From: Gonium pectorale
Taxonomy: Eukaryota > Chlorophyta > Chlorophyceae > Chlamydomonadales > Volvocaceae
Length of the DNA: 17,024 nt
NCBI GenBank assembly: GCA_001584585.1
Contig: LSYV01000061.1
Coordinates: 648,577-665,600, forward strand
Direction: 5' to 3'
A program made the translations under genes and the position numbers. Shown here piece after piece: positions 1 through 9,414 of the stretch. The stretch's first letter is position 1, and the number at the start of each line of letters is the position of its first letter. The notes below the pieces were generated by a model. The model was not told the DNA's origin. It worked only from the letters and a program-made list of their open reading frames with translations, and did not search any database.

Positions 1-1632
1 CGGAGCGGGGCTGGGCGGCTGGGGAGATGGCGGGGCAGGGCTCGGAGGCTCTGGTGACGGCGGAGCGGGGCTGGGCGGTTGGGGAGGAGGGGGCGAAGGA
101 CGTGCCGCTTCTGGTGGTGGACTCCGCGCCACAGCTGATGGCGGATAGCCGCTGGGCGGTGGAGCCAGCATACCGGAATCCTTTGGCTGCGGCGGGTATG
201 AGCTGGGACGTTTTGGGGACGAGCGGGGGATTTGTGGGGATGAGCTGGGTGGCATCGCACCCGGTGTGCTAGCTGAAGCAGGACCCGAGGGCGGTGCCGA
301 CATGACCGGCAGTCCTGTCGGTGGCGGACCGGGCTCAAGCCCCCTGGCTGGTTCTGGGCTCCGCGGTATGGCACTGGTGGGGCGTGATGGCCTGGGCGGG
401 CGAAGCAATGGCGGCGAGGGCGTGGCCAGGTCACAAGGGTGGGGTGATGGGGTGCTCGGCGCAGGACTGGGGTGTGTGATCCTCGGCTGCGGGCTGGGCA
501 GTGGCGGGCTGGGTGGCTTGGGTGGCGGCGGAGATGGTGGCTGAGCAGGCAGATCGGGCGGAGGGCGTGGAGAGGTGGGTGGCTTGGGCTGAGAGGGAGC
601 GGGACTGGCAGGAGGCCCGTCAGGTAGTGGCGGCTGAGCAAGTGGAGTACTGCGGGCCGCTGGGCTGGGCGGCTGCTCGAGGCTCGGCGGATCCGAGGAG
701 GGAGAGGGCGGTTCGGGAGAGGGCGACTGCGGCGACATTGGATTTGGAGGAGACGCCAGCGGTGCTGGGGTAGGGTTCAGAGAAGGCGGCTCTGGCGAAG
801 GCGGGTCCGGGGAGGATGGCTGAGGGCTGGGTGGCAGCTGGCGGGGCAGCGGCTGGCGACGGCCGGGCGAGGGAGGGCTGGGCCGCGGGGGCCGGGGTGG
901 CGGAGGGCTGGGTGCCGGAGGGTTGGGCGGCGTAGGACTGGGCGGCAGCGGCGGATTGGGCGGCTGAGGGCTAGGCAGCGGCTCGCTGCGTGGCAGCGGG
1001 CTGGGTGGCGGGGCGCGCTCAGGGCGGGGTGGCTCAGAGCCGGGCTGCGGAGGGCTAGGCGGCTCCGAGGACGGCGGCTCAGTGCGCGATGGCCTGGGGG
1101 AAGCTGGTAGTGAGTCTTGCAGCCCTGGACTAGGTAGCAGAGGGCCGGGTGCCCTGGGGCTGGGCTGGGCAGGGCTGGGCTGGGCAGGGCTGAGCGGCGC
1201 TGAGCTCGGTTGCCCGGGGTTGAGTGGCCCACGGCTCGGCGGCACAGGGCTCGGCGGCCCGGGGCTGGGTGGCTGCGATCGCTGCTCCGGCGGATGCGGC
1301 TCCGGGAAGGGCGGCAGAGGGCTCAGCAGCCTGGGGCTGGGCTGCCCAGGATCAGGCGGCATAGCGCTAGGTATGCCCTGTACGGTGTCCGGTGGCGGCG
1401 TCTGGCTAAGCGGGTCTGGCGGGCGCAACGGTTTTGGCCTGGGCGGCCCCAGCCCAGGAGGCGTCCACGGTTGTGATGGAAGCGGCGGCGAGGCCGTGCT
1501 GTTAGGCTCCGGAGCTATTCCAGATAGCGCCACATCGGCGACCGCATTGACTGCCGTTACGTGCCAGGCAAGGCCGAAGCACACTGCGAGGGGCGCGGGA
1601 CGGGCAATTCGGCCACCCGAGGCACCGTCGAG
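1..1632 (-). CDS. PPSP-type hydroxyproline-rich glycoprotein, partial (runs off left edge)
   Basis: The minus strand is open for 544 codons from just after a TGA at 1635-1633 to position 1. The translation is dominated by proline and serine, with PPSP, SPXP and PPSPX repeats that become most regular near the left edge (PPSPEPPSPAPPSPQ). Such (PPSPX)n shafts are typical of volvocine cell-wall and extracellular-matrix glycoproteins (GP1-like proteins, the central part of pherophorins), where prolines are hydroxylated and arabinosylated. Directly before the proline-rich part, at about 1596-1518, is a hydrophobic run (PLAVCFGLAWHVTAVNAVADVA) that looks like the core of a signal peptide, followed by an Asn-Ser-Thr sequon. 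No ATG lies in this frame before 1362-1360, so the initiator probably sits in an upstream exon joined near 1600-1632; I could not fix the junction. The C-terminal part lies outside the window, so any globular (for example pherophorin) domain is unseen. The product should be secreted. The protein class is secure; the exact family is not. Confidence 0.8.
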
Positions 1633-2652
1633 TCAGTGGTAACATTGGAGCAATGCAGGATGATGATGTTTGGGTGATGGGAGCCTTTGACAGTCACAAC
1701 AATTGCGTACCCCGCCCGGCCCGGCCACTGATGCAGCCAGCGAAGAGTGAGCTGCTCACCTCCTGTCCGTCACAAGTCTTACTAGCCTTTTATGCTTACA
1801 TATACATATTGCCTAATCAACGAGATTTCTTCCGCCAAGGAACGTCTACCCCAGCGGGGCCCATCACTTCGGTTCTAACTCGGGCTTGGTTCCGAGCTAA
1901 CTCAAATCCATTCAAAGCTAACCATATCTATGTATGTTAAGAAGACTCACCGTAAACCAACAGAGTTGCCAGCCGCGCGTCGCCACCCGGAAGCCACCTC
2001 CCAGCAGTAATGACCATGAGTGATACCAGAGTTATATTTTATACATGTTATGTTGAAAGTCAGGCAATTTGGGGGCCATTATGCGTTCCATTCATCGTTA
2101 GCCTTTGGCAACCTTGAGCGTCCCCTAACTTAGCAGTGCATTGTCATGGTTGAAACAGTCATGCACATACGAGGTTAGGCACCGACCCAAATGAGAAACG
2201 CGACCGCCGTACGGCCCTTCCAGTTTTCTCCACCAGTGTAACTTCTGCAATGAGTACCTGCACTGTTCATAGGCTTCCTCGCTCGCCCTTCCGTTGCGGC
2301 GCCCGCCATACGGTTGAACATACAGTTGCGCGCACTGGCGAAGCCGACTGCTAGTAAGCATTGCTTGGGAAACAGCTATCCTTACAGACTATAGCTTATT
2401 ATTACCATCCACTGTTGAGGTCTAGTCGAGGGCAGAAACACGCCGAACTGCACGAAGCTAGGCAGGGAAGGTGTTTGCTCGGAATCATGCGTTACTGCTC
2501 CTATTTGGAGCCCATGGGCAAGTTATCAGTTGCGACAAGCCCTCAAGTACGTCCACGCGGCGCGGTCTTGGACAGAATGGGCCCGGACCAACAGAGGATG
2601 TTGCTCGCCTGCCCCTTCACGCCTGCAAAGAACCTGCAGATGTAACTGCAGA

Positions 2653-2680
2653 TTGAAAGCACTGTAGTTTGAAAGCACTG
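2653..2680. repeat. 12-bp direct repeat
   Basis: The sequence ttgaaagcactg occurs at 2653-2664 and again at 2669-2680, separated by four bases. It looks like a small local duplication in non-coding DNA; no function is evident. Confidence 0.7.
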
Positions 2681-2924
2681 CCTTCCCATACGGCAGGGTT
2701 GCCCTGGGAGAGCAATGCCAGAAGCCTCCTTTCCACATCCCCTGTCTCCTAGCAAGTTGGCGGGTTCGCTGCCTCTTGGCTCACGCAGAAACGCCTACCC
2801 TGGCTACGGCGGCTACAAACGTTGCATGCCTACGCGTTGGCCCCCTCTCCTGAATCTTCAAACCCACCCCAAATTGCTTCATTCTTTCAAGCACCCTGTG
2901 TGGCTCTGTCCACACCTAATTCAT

Positions 2925-2953
2925 CCTTGCATTATGCGTCCTTGCACTATGCG
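2925..2953. repeat. 14-bp imperfect direct repeat
   Basis: The sequence ccttgcattatgcg (2925-2938) is followed after one base by ccttgcactatgcg (2940-2953), one mismatch in 14. A short non-coding tandem duplication. Confidence 0.7.
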
Positions 2954-3805
2954 AATGCGTAGGTGACAGCCAAACGAGGTAAGCGAGTGCCCAACCTGGC
3001 GGGATGCATGACGTTTTTTAAGGGCTGAGATGCTGCGGAAACGCTGCAGTATAGTTGCGGATTAAGCCATGGATTTAGCATACATATTCCTCCCTGCTAC
3101 TCCTAACAAAATATCACCTGCGCGCGGCCGTCGGCCGCTGGAGGATGCCGAAGCGTGGACGGCACCAACATACGATAGCCCAGCACACCAAGCCCCGCAT
3201 GCAAAGGACAAAGTACGCTGCTTGCCAAACCCACAGCGCACGGGCGATGGACAAATGTCCGCTGCGACATGGACATTTTGCCTTAGTTCGCCCTAAAAGC
3301 CCATGCCCATCGAGGATGCGTGTAACAAGCCGCGCCACGTACCCTGCGGCGACATCATAGCGCCATGTCTCTACAGCTGTCGACGTTCCTGCACACAGCC
3401 GTCCCTACACGCAAAGCCCCCGGATCAGTATACAACCCCGTTCCCACCACCGAAGCCCTCGCTGATGCACCGAACGGCACGCGCATGCCTCTCGCCTAAA
3501 CCGTCCGGGTGGGGCACACAGTTGGGGCATAGCCTCCTATCCGCGCTGGCGCCACGCCGTCCCGCACACCCATGTGCGCCTGCTGCGATACCTACACGGC
3601 CCTGGGCATCCTCTCTCTCGCACTTTGGCCGTCCTTTTGCAGCGCCACCTGCCACATGCAAACAGCGCAAGCGATGCAGGCGCCTCTGCGGGCGTTGTGC
3701 AGCCGCCCCCGCCCGTCAGCAGAAGTGCTGTTTGTTGCAGGAAAGCCTCACGCGTGGAGAGCACTCTCAGGGGCTTGTCATGTCACCAAATCATGCAACA
3801 ACCCT

Positions 3806-3816
3806 GGGGGGGGGGG
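3806..3816. repeat. Run of 11 G (C11 on the VPS4 strand)
   Basis: Eleven consecutive G lie 38 bp beyond the VPS4 stop codon, probably in its 3' UTR, where they read as C11 in the transcript. Its exact length may suffer from sequencing error. Confidence 0.75.
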
Positions 3817-3853
3817 TCCTCCATCGGCATGCTGAGTACTCAGCACACGCCCC

Positions 3854-6800
3854 TCAGGACGCCTCCTCGCCAAACTCCTTTGTGAACCTCTCGAACACAT
3901 CCAGGTCGCTCTCCCCGACGGTGGGCCGGGCGCGCATTAGGACCTTCTCAAAGTCCCTCATTGTGATGCCGGGTGGCAGGACCTGAGGCCGAGGAGCCAT
4001 GGGGATGGCGAACGGTGAGCGGTTCCTAGTGCCCAGGAATAGCGAGGAGCGACGCAAGCCATCGCCAGCCAGGTAAAAATGTCATGATGACGCATCAATT
4101 ACGGCTACATGTGTGGAGGGCTCACACGCCCGCGGTCGCCCAGCCAGGGCGAAGCATCACAGTGAAGCTAGGGCCAGGTTCCTGGCTGCTCTACAACACT
4201 CACCCAACGCGCCCCCTTCCTACCTTGTCGGCCAGCCCCTTCTCCGCAAAGTAGTTGAGGTTGAGCTCCTGCGCCCCTGGGTCACCTGGGCTGCACGGCT
4301 CCCACCCTTCGCCTGCAGTCAGACGAGCAACGAGCCAACCAGCCATCACTTGCTTGCACGTCAAACGCGGCGACGCACGGGGCCACAAGGGACAAAATCA
4401 CCCGCGCCAGCACGAACGCAAAGCCCGCGCGTGAGCGTGTCGAGGGCCCTCCCGCCCGGAGCTAGCCAGCCGGCGCAGCGCAGCCTGTTCCCGGCTCCAT
4501 GGACAGCCCCCGGTCGGCCGCCCCTCGCGTAGGCACGCGCTCACCTCCCTCCTTGGTGCGCACTTTCTTGAAGTGCGTGGCCTCGCGCAGCAGCCGGATG
4601 GGCTGCATGAGCACGTCCTTGACCACTACGCTCACGTCGCTGCCGGAGAAGCGCTCCGTCCGCCTGCCGAGCTCCTGGTAGTCGGCGTCTGTGCCGGGAG
4701 GTAGGGGTTTGAGGAGCAGGGATTGTGACAGTTAGCTCGGAACGGGCTGGACGCCAGCAGCGCTCATCCGGGAGGTAAGGAGGAGGCGGACAGTGGCCGA
4801 TGCGAAAGTTCAACTACCCGTTTGCGGAACGCCATCCCTTACAGCCATGTGACATCCCGGCATGGGCGCATGACCAAACGGTGTTCAAACGGGCAGGCGT
4901 CCGCCGCCATCTGCGGCTGGCTGTCCTGTATCCTCACTACCGCCACGTAACCAGCGCTTTACATTGCGCGCTGCAGTTGCCATCAGTGCGCCGCGGCGCT
5001 TTCTCCTCCGCCGCCCTGCTGCCGCCTGACAGCCCACCTGTCAGCGTGTTGGGCGTGTCGCCGAGGTGGATCTTGAACATTTTGGCGCGCGCCGGCTCGT
5101 CCGGCAGCGGGATGTAGATGCGCTTGTCGAAGCGGCGCCGGATCGCCTGGTCGAGGTTGTACGGCAGGTTGGTCGCGCCCAGCACCAGCACCCGGCTGTT
5201 GTTTGACCCCACGCCCTGCATCTCAATCATGAGCTGCGTCTTGATGCGCCGGGCGGCCTCCGACTCGTTGTCGCCGCGAGCGCTGCACAGCGAGTCCACC
5301 TGCGAGGATTGAGTGGAGGGGCCAGGCGGCAGGAGCAGGGGGAGGGCAGGGCAACGCTTCGACGCGCGTCGGGGCGGCGTTGTGTGCATTCTCCGCGGCC
5401 TTTCCCGGGCTTGGCGCCCCGAGTGTCGGCCCGTGTGACAGGGTAGTTAAGCACTGGAGCGCGACTGACAGCGGGTGGAGGATATCCGCGCCTCAGGTTG
5501 GGCACTTGTGCCATGTGCCGGGCAGCCGGCAGCCATGTGCCGGGCAACCTGCCGCGAAGCTCGCCGTCAACGCCACTCGGCCGGCCTTGCGCTCTACCGA
5601 TCCGGCCTTGTGCTCTCCCCAATGGCCTTGCGCTCTACCGATCCGGCCTTGTGCTCTACCCATCCGGCCTTGTGCTCTACCCATCCGGCCTTGTGCTCTA
5701 CCGATCCGGCCTTGTGCTCTACCGATCCAGGCAAGCATTCTACCGATCCGGGCAAGTGTGCCGTGCGCTGAGGTACCGGAGATGCCCCAAGTACAAGTGA
5801 GGCGGCGCTCCCCGTGGCTCCCCACCCTCCAACATTGGTGCCCACCTCATCTATGAAGATGATGGACGGCGCGTTCTCCCGCGCCAGGGCGAACAGCTGC
5901 GACACGAGCTTCTCGCTCTCGCCCAGCCATTTGGAGACCAGGTCCTGCGAGGAGATGCTGAAGAACGTCGAGTCGGCCTCCGTGGCCACCGCCTGCGAGG
6001 CAAGAGGTTACGGATTACGGACTGCATCGGTGGCTCGATGGCTCTCCTCGTTGAAAGACTAACAGGGGACTCCGGCAGGAGGGTAGGAGGCAGAGGTGCT
6101 GCGGAGAGGGGCGCGCCGAAGCGGGGGCGACGTGTCAAGGGCACGGCGTTGCTCCGCTTTGACGATGACGCGGTGTGTTCACGGATTGTCGAGGATCCTT
6201 GGCCTATGGGGCTGCAGAGTACTCCGGGAACGCATGTCGCCAATCTGAAGACGCGGAGCACCATCCCACTGACACAGCCTCCGTATGGGGCTTGAGCAGA
6301 GCACCGGCAGGGCTCCACGGCCTTCGCCGCTCCGCTTAATCGGCTCGACATCCGTCGTGTGCCTCACCTTGGCCAGGTACGACTTGCCCGTTCCAGGGGG
6401 TCCGTACAGCAGGATGCCGCTCCAAGGTTTCCGCTTGCCTGGGCATGAGCGGGGCCAGGGGCAACGCCCAGAGCAGATGTTCAGGTCACTAGGATCAGCA
6501 CGAACGAGCGGTCTCTAACTCACGACAGCTGGCTGCGGTACAGGCGCTGAACTTTGCGCCCCCGCGCGCCCAAGACCCTGTCGCAACCCAGGACCCACCC
6601 GTGAAGAACTGCGGGAACTTGACCGGCAGGATCACAGCCTCCTGGAGCGCTTCCTTTGCGCCCTCCAGCCCGGCGACGTCGTCCCACTGCACGATGCGTT
6701 GCATGGCGGCAGCGTCGGCACAGCAAGGGATAGCAGGAGCGACGGCACTGCTCAGCCGTACGTGCAGGGGTGACAGTGGAAGGGCGGGACCCCACGACCG

Positions 6801-7793
6801 CAGTTCAGGAACAAGCCGCCCTCCTCAAGACGTAAACTGCATTCCGCTGCGCTACGCCGTTGGTGAAACTGCAACGTGTTCGCCTCAGCCCACTGGAAGG
6901 TGGCCGCACCCACCCCTTCACCCAGTCAGGTGCCCGCATCTTGGCGCCCCGCCCGGCACTGCACCAGAGCTCACGTCAGAGCCCTTTGCGCCGGCTCTGC
7001 AACAGCCCTACCCGGACATTTGGCTTCTCCGAGAGGATCGCCCCTGTCAACCCCGCTTTGAGCTTCTCCTTCTCCTTGTTGTCCTCCTGCACGAGGGACG
7101 ATGAAGCCCGTGGTCGGGTTGGGAACAGTGCTGCCGCAGCTGCAGCCAAGGAACGTCAGATCAAGGCTGACTGCCGCGGCCGCAGCCAAGGACTGTCAGA
7201 TCAAGCCTGATTTGGTTGTGTACCACCAACGCATCGTGGTACCTCCCGCCTCCACAACTGGAACTGCTGCTCTGTGCGGCTGCGTTCTCTGGAGACTAGA
7301 GCATCTAGCACACACGAGATCACAACACATTTACGGCTCTACAGTACTGTGAGTCCGTGGCCTGCCCCTTTCCGTGAGGGCAAGGCCAAGGTCAGGCCAA
7401 CTCACCTCGTCCTTGTTTTGCCCCGGCTTGCGCACTTTCTGCGCAGCCGCCGTTCCGCTGTCGTTCCCGCCTGTGTCTGAGCCATTTACACCTTTTAGGT
7501 ACTCCGCCCGCGCCAGATATTCCTTGAACTGCGGGTTGGAAGTTCGTGGCCCTTGTGGGTCAGCCACGCCCCGTGTCGGCCAGCAAAACCCTACCCCTTG
7601 CGAGTGCCCTCACCTTGGCCATCACGGCCTCCCGGCACTTTTCATTCTTCTCATACTTCAAGTATGTCTTGAAGTACTCCAGTGAAGCTAGGTAGAGCTG
7701 CAGTGCCTTTTCATAATTGTTGGCTTCATCCTCCGTTACAGCCTGCTTTGCGAACTCGATAGCCTTCTCCTTGAAGCCGATGTAGACTGCCAT
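3854..7793 (-). CDS. VPS4: VPS4, ESCRT-III disassembly AAA ATPase (10 exons)
   Basis: VPS4 uses ATP to pull apart ESCRT-III filaments during multivesicular-body formation, cytokinetic abscission and other reverse-topology scission events. I join exons 7793-7614, 7528-7406, 7086-7012, 6686-6599, 6438-6368, 5992-5846, 5299-5038, 4688-4545, 4285-4224 and 3982-3854; all introns are GT-AG and every phase matches, giving 426 aa, the usual family length. Residues 1-75 form the MIT domain (start [19 protein letters not shown]), which binds ESCRT-III tails. A linker follows to about 125. The AAA module has [14 protein letters not shown] (127-140), Walker A GPPGTGKS (168-175), the pore-loop region SKWLGESE, Walker B IIFIDE (223-228), sensor GATN (269-272) and the arginine-finger stretch RRRF (282-285). 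The beta-domain insertion and the C-terminal helix ([10 protein letters not shown]) end the protein, close to plant forms. The ATG at 7793 is chosen because it opens directly onto the MIT helix. Introns 1-9 are 85, 319, 325, 160, 375, 546, 349, 259 and 241 nt long; introns 2 and 6 carry tandem repeats. All catalytic residues are present, so the gene appears functional. Confidence 0.95.
5510..5546. repeat. 15-bp exact direct repeat in VPS4 intron 6
   Basis: The sequence gccatgtgccgggca is present at 5510-5524 and 5532-5546 with a 22-bp period, within the intron between VPS4 exons 6 and 7, about 35 bp beyond the minisatellite in transcript order. Confidence 0.75.
5581..5763. repeat. 21-bp minisatellite in VPS4 intron 6 (about 8.5 copies)
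   Basis: The plus-strand unit is ccggccttgtgctctacccat or close variants (ctaccgat in place of ctacccat; gcgctc in place of gtgctc). Full 21-bp copies start at 5581, 5602, 5643, 5664, 5685, 5706 and 5727, with one copy one base short at about 5623 and a decayed one at 5748. The copies at 5643 and 5664 are identical, as are those at 5685 and 5706, which indicates recent unequal exchange or replication slippage. The array lies in the intron just after the Walker B exon. Confidence 0.9.
7131..7210. repeat. 40-bp tandem duplication in VPS4 intron 2
   Basis: Positions 7131-7170 and 7171-7210 are adjacent 40-bp copies differing at five sites (both begin ctgccgc, share gcagccaagga, then tcagatcaag, and end ctga). 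It lies in the intron between VPS4 exons 2 and 3 and does not disturb the splice sites. Confidence 0.88.
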
Positions 7794-9414
7794 CGCTGGC
7801 TATAACCTAGGCTAGGTGCCTGACCCTTCCTGCAGCTGGTCCAGCCTCGGGCACGATCCCCAGGACCTAACTGCAGGTGAAAAGCCTGAGACCAAGATCC
7901 ATCTCTGCTTGAGCTTGTGTTTCAGAAGGTTTAGAAGCCAGGTGCGAGAAAGCGATAGCTGGTTTCAAAAGACCGGTTAACAAGAGAGCCAGTAATAAGA
8001 TGATGCGCAACCTGGCGGTAGAGCGCAATACTAGAAGGTGAACTTAGGACGGTTGGGGCTGCGGGAAGTTGTCGTTTCTCGTACATACGAGCAAACACAC
8101 TGGACACGCGTCGAGGTGTGTATGGGCATGCGTTGCGATGAAGGGACTGACCTGCATAGATCGCATGCGGAGGCAATTCAGGGGAAAACAGCTTAGGTCT
8201 AAGACTCCAAAATGTTGCCCCCGTTCCAAAGGATGGGGCAAGCTGAGCTTGCACTACGGCTGAGTGTTGTCCGAACGTCGTGAAGGCGGTGAAGTACACC
8301 ATTCGCTATTGAGTTTATACATCCTTGCCTTCTTGGCCACACACGCCCGCCGTACGAGGGGTATGGCGCGCTTTCCGGCACTTCCAAATCAACCTCTTGT
8401 GGGTCCTGGTTGGGCGAAGCCTATCGTGAAGGCCGGCACGCAAGGAGGCGACCAGTTGAAGCGGAGAATGCATTTATTTGGCTTATGTAAGGATGCGGCT
8501 CGTCCACACAAGGGGGACGAAGAGATGCATATGCAGGCGCGAGTTGGCTCGGACCTAAGAGCCCAAGATGCTCGACATTCAGGAGTAAGGATTGGCGCGC
8601 AAGGCCGGCAGAACAAGGTGCGCCAAGGGCGATGATGGCTCTGCGAGGACTCCTCGGCTCGCTGACAGGTTGGGAGTCACTAATGCACGTGGCGCAAGCT
8701 CGGCCTGTGAAGACCCGGGTTTGGACCGGTCCCTTACTCCCTTTGCTAGCTGAGAAGCTTGACCGGCTTCTAGTTGAGTGCTTCCCAAGGCAGAGCTTCA
8801 GCAGCTTCAGGAGGATAGCACGTTACGACCTGCCTGCTGGCCTCCGCCAAAGATCCTGCCGCAGCAACCGCACCTGATACACGGTTGCATGACCCGTGTC
8901 GCAAAGTACAGGGTCATAACAGGGCCTCGAAGCACACGCGGCACCTTGGCAGCCAGCCAAGTGTCACATGCAAGGGAGCCAGCGACCCGGATCTTGCAAT
9001 CGCGCGCGTGGCCGGCAAATCAACTGCCACTGCTGTACAAGACAGAGTGCAGCGGAAACAATGTACAAGGAACATGAGCAATTGGAACGCGATGCGCTCC
9101 CATGTCAAGGTACGAATCCGTACAAGCGATACATTGTGCAATGATCGCGCGTGTCCAAGGCCCCACAGTGTGCCATACAGTGTGGGCAAAGAATGCATCC
9201 ATGTCGGTTCAATATCCTCATAACCCTCTGCACACGAGTCAACATGCGCGCCTTGGCGTTATATCAAGCGCACTGAACCGCACAATCCGGTCTCAATGCC
9301 CGCCCAGACAGGAAGGCTACCCACATTACGGCACAGATGTACGCCGATCTCTGCTGAGCTCTTAAACGATGAGAACACAGCAGACCAGGACCGACTGTCT
9401 GACACGGCCGCTCC
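7794..9414. other. Intergenic region between VPS4 start and CENP-C stop
   Basis: About 1.6 kb between two minus-strand genes. The left end must hold the VPS4 5' leader and promoter, the right end the CENP-C 3' UTR. Just before the VPS4 ATG is a small interrupted palindrome, acctag-g-ctaggt, at 7805-7817. Short open frames on both strands show no family motif and no matching splice structure. I see no TATA box, tRNA or mobile element. Confidence 0.6.

Larger units (their letters stand above)
1633..3853. other. Intergenic region with no recognisable gene
   Basis: This 2.2 kb lies between the 3' end of VPS4 and the proline-rich gene, both on the minus strand, so it should hold the VPS4 3' UTR at its right end and the promoter and perhaps first exon of the proline-rich gene at its left. 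Short open frames exist on both strands, but none shows a recognisable domain or codon pattern like the real exons. Part of it (about 1780-2100) is visibly less GC-rich than the rest of the window. It contains two short direct repeats, a palindrome (3124-3138: seven-base arms around one base) and a run of 11 G. Confidence 0.6.

Noticed and set aside
777..1232. Minus-strand frame rich in HPAL and LPSPAL repeats
   Set aside because: It is a shifted phase of the same proline-rich gene and ends at 777, whereas the PPSP phase stays open through the whole 1632 bases.
1082..1642. Long Gly/Leu-rich open frame on the plus strand
   Set aside because: It is the antisense shadow of the proline-rich frame: PPSP codons read backwards give Gly/Leu/Trp-rich sequence. 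No domain or start context supports it.
3303..3986. 227-codon plus-strand frame
   Set aside because: Its end runs antisense over the last VPS4 exon, and the rest shows no motif or splice structure; chance openness in GC-rich DNA.
7805..7817. Small palindrome before the VPS4 ATG as a regulatory site
   Set aside because: Six-base arms around one base are expected by chance in a window of this size, and no second copy or known motif was seen.
7931..8302. 123-codon minus-strand frame upstream of VPS4
   Set aside because: Composition unlike the neighbouring exons, no family motif and no join to VPS4, whose MIT domain already starts at the ATG at 7793.
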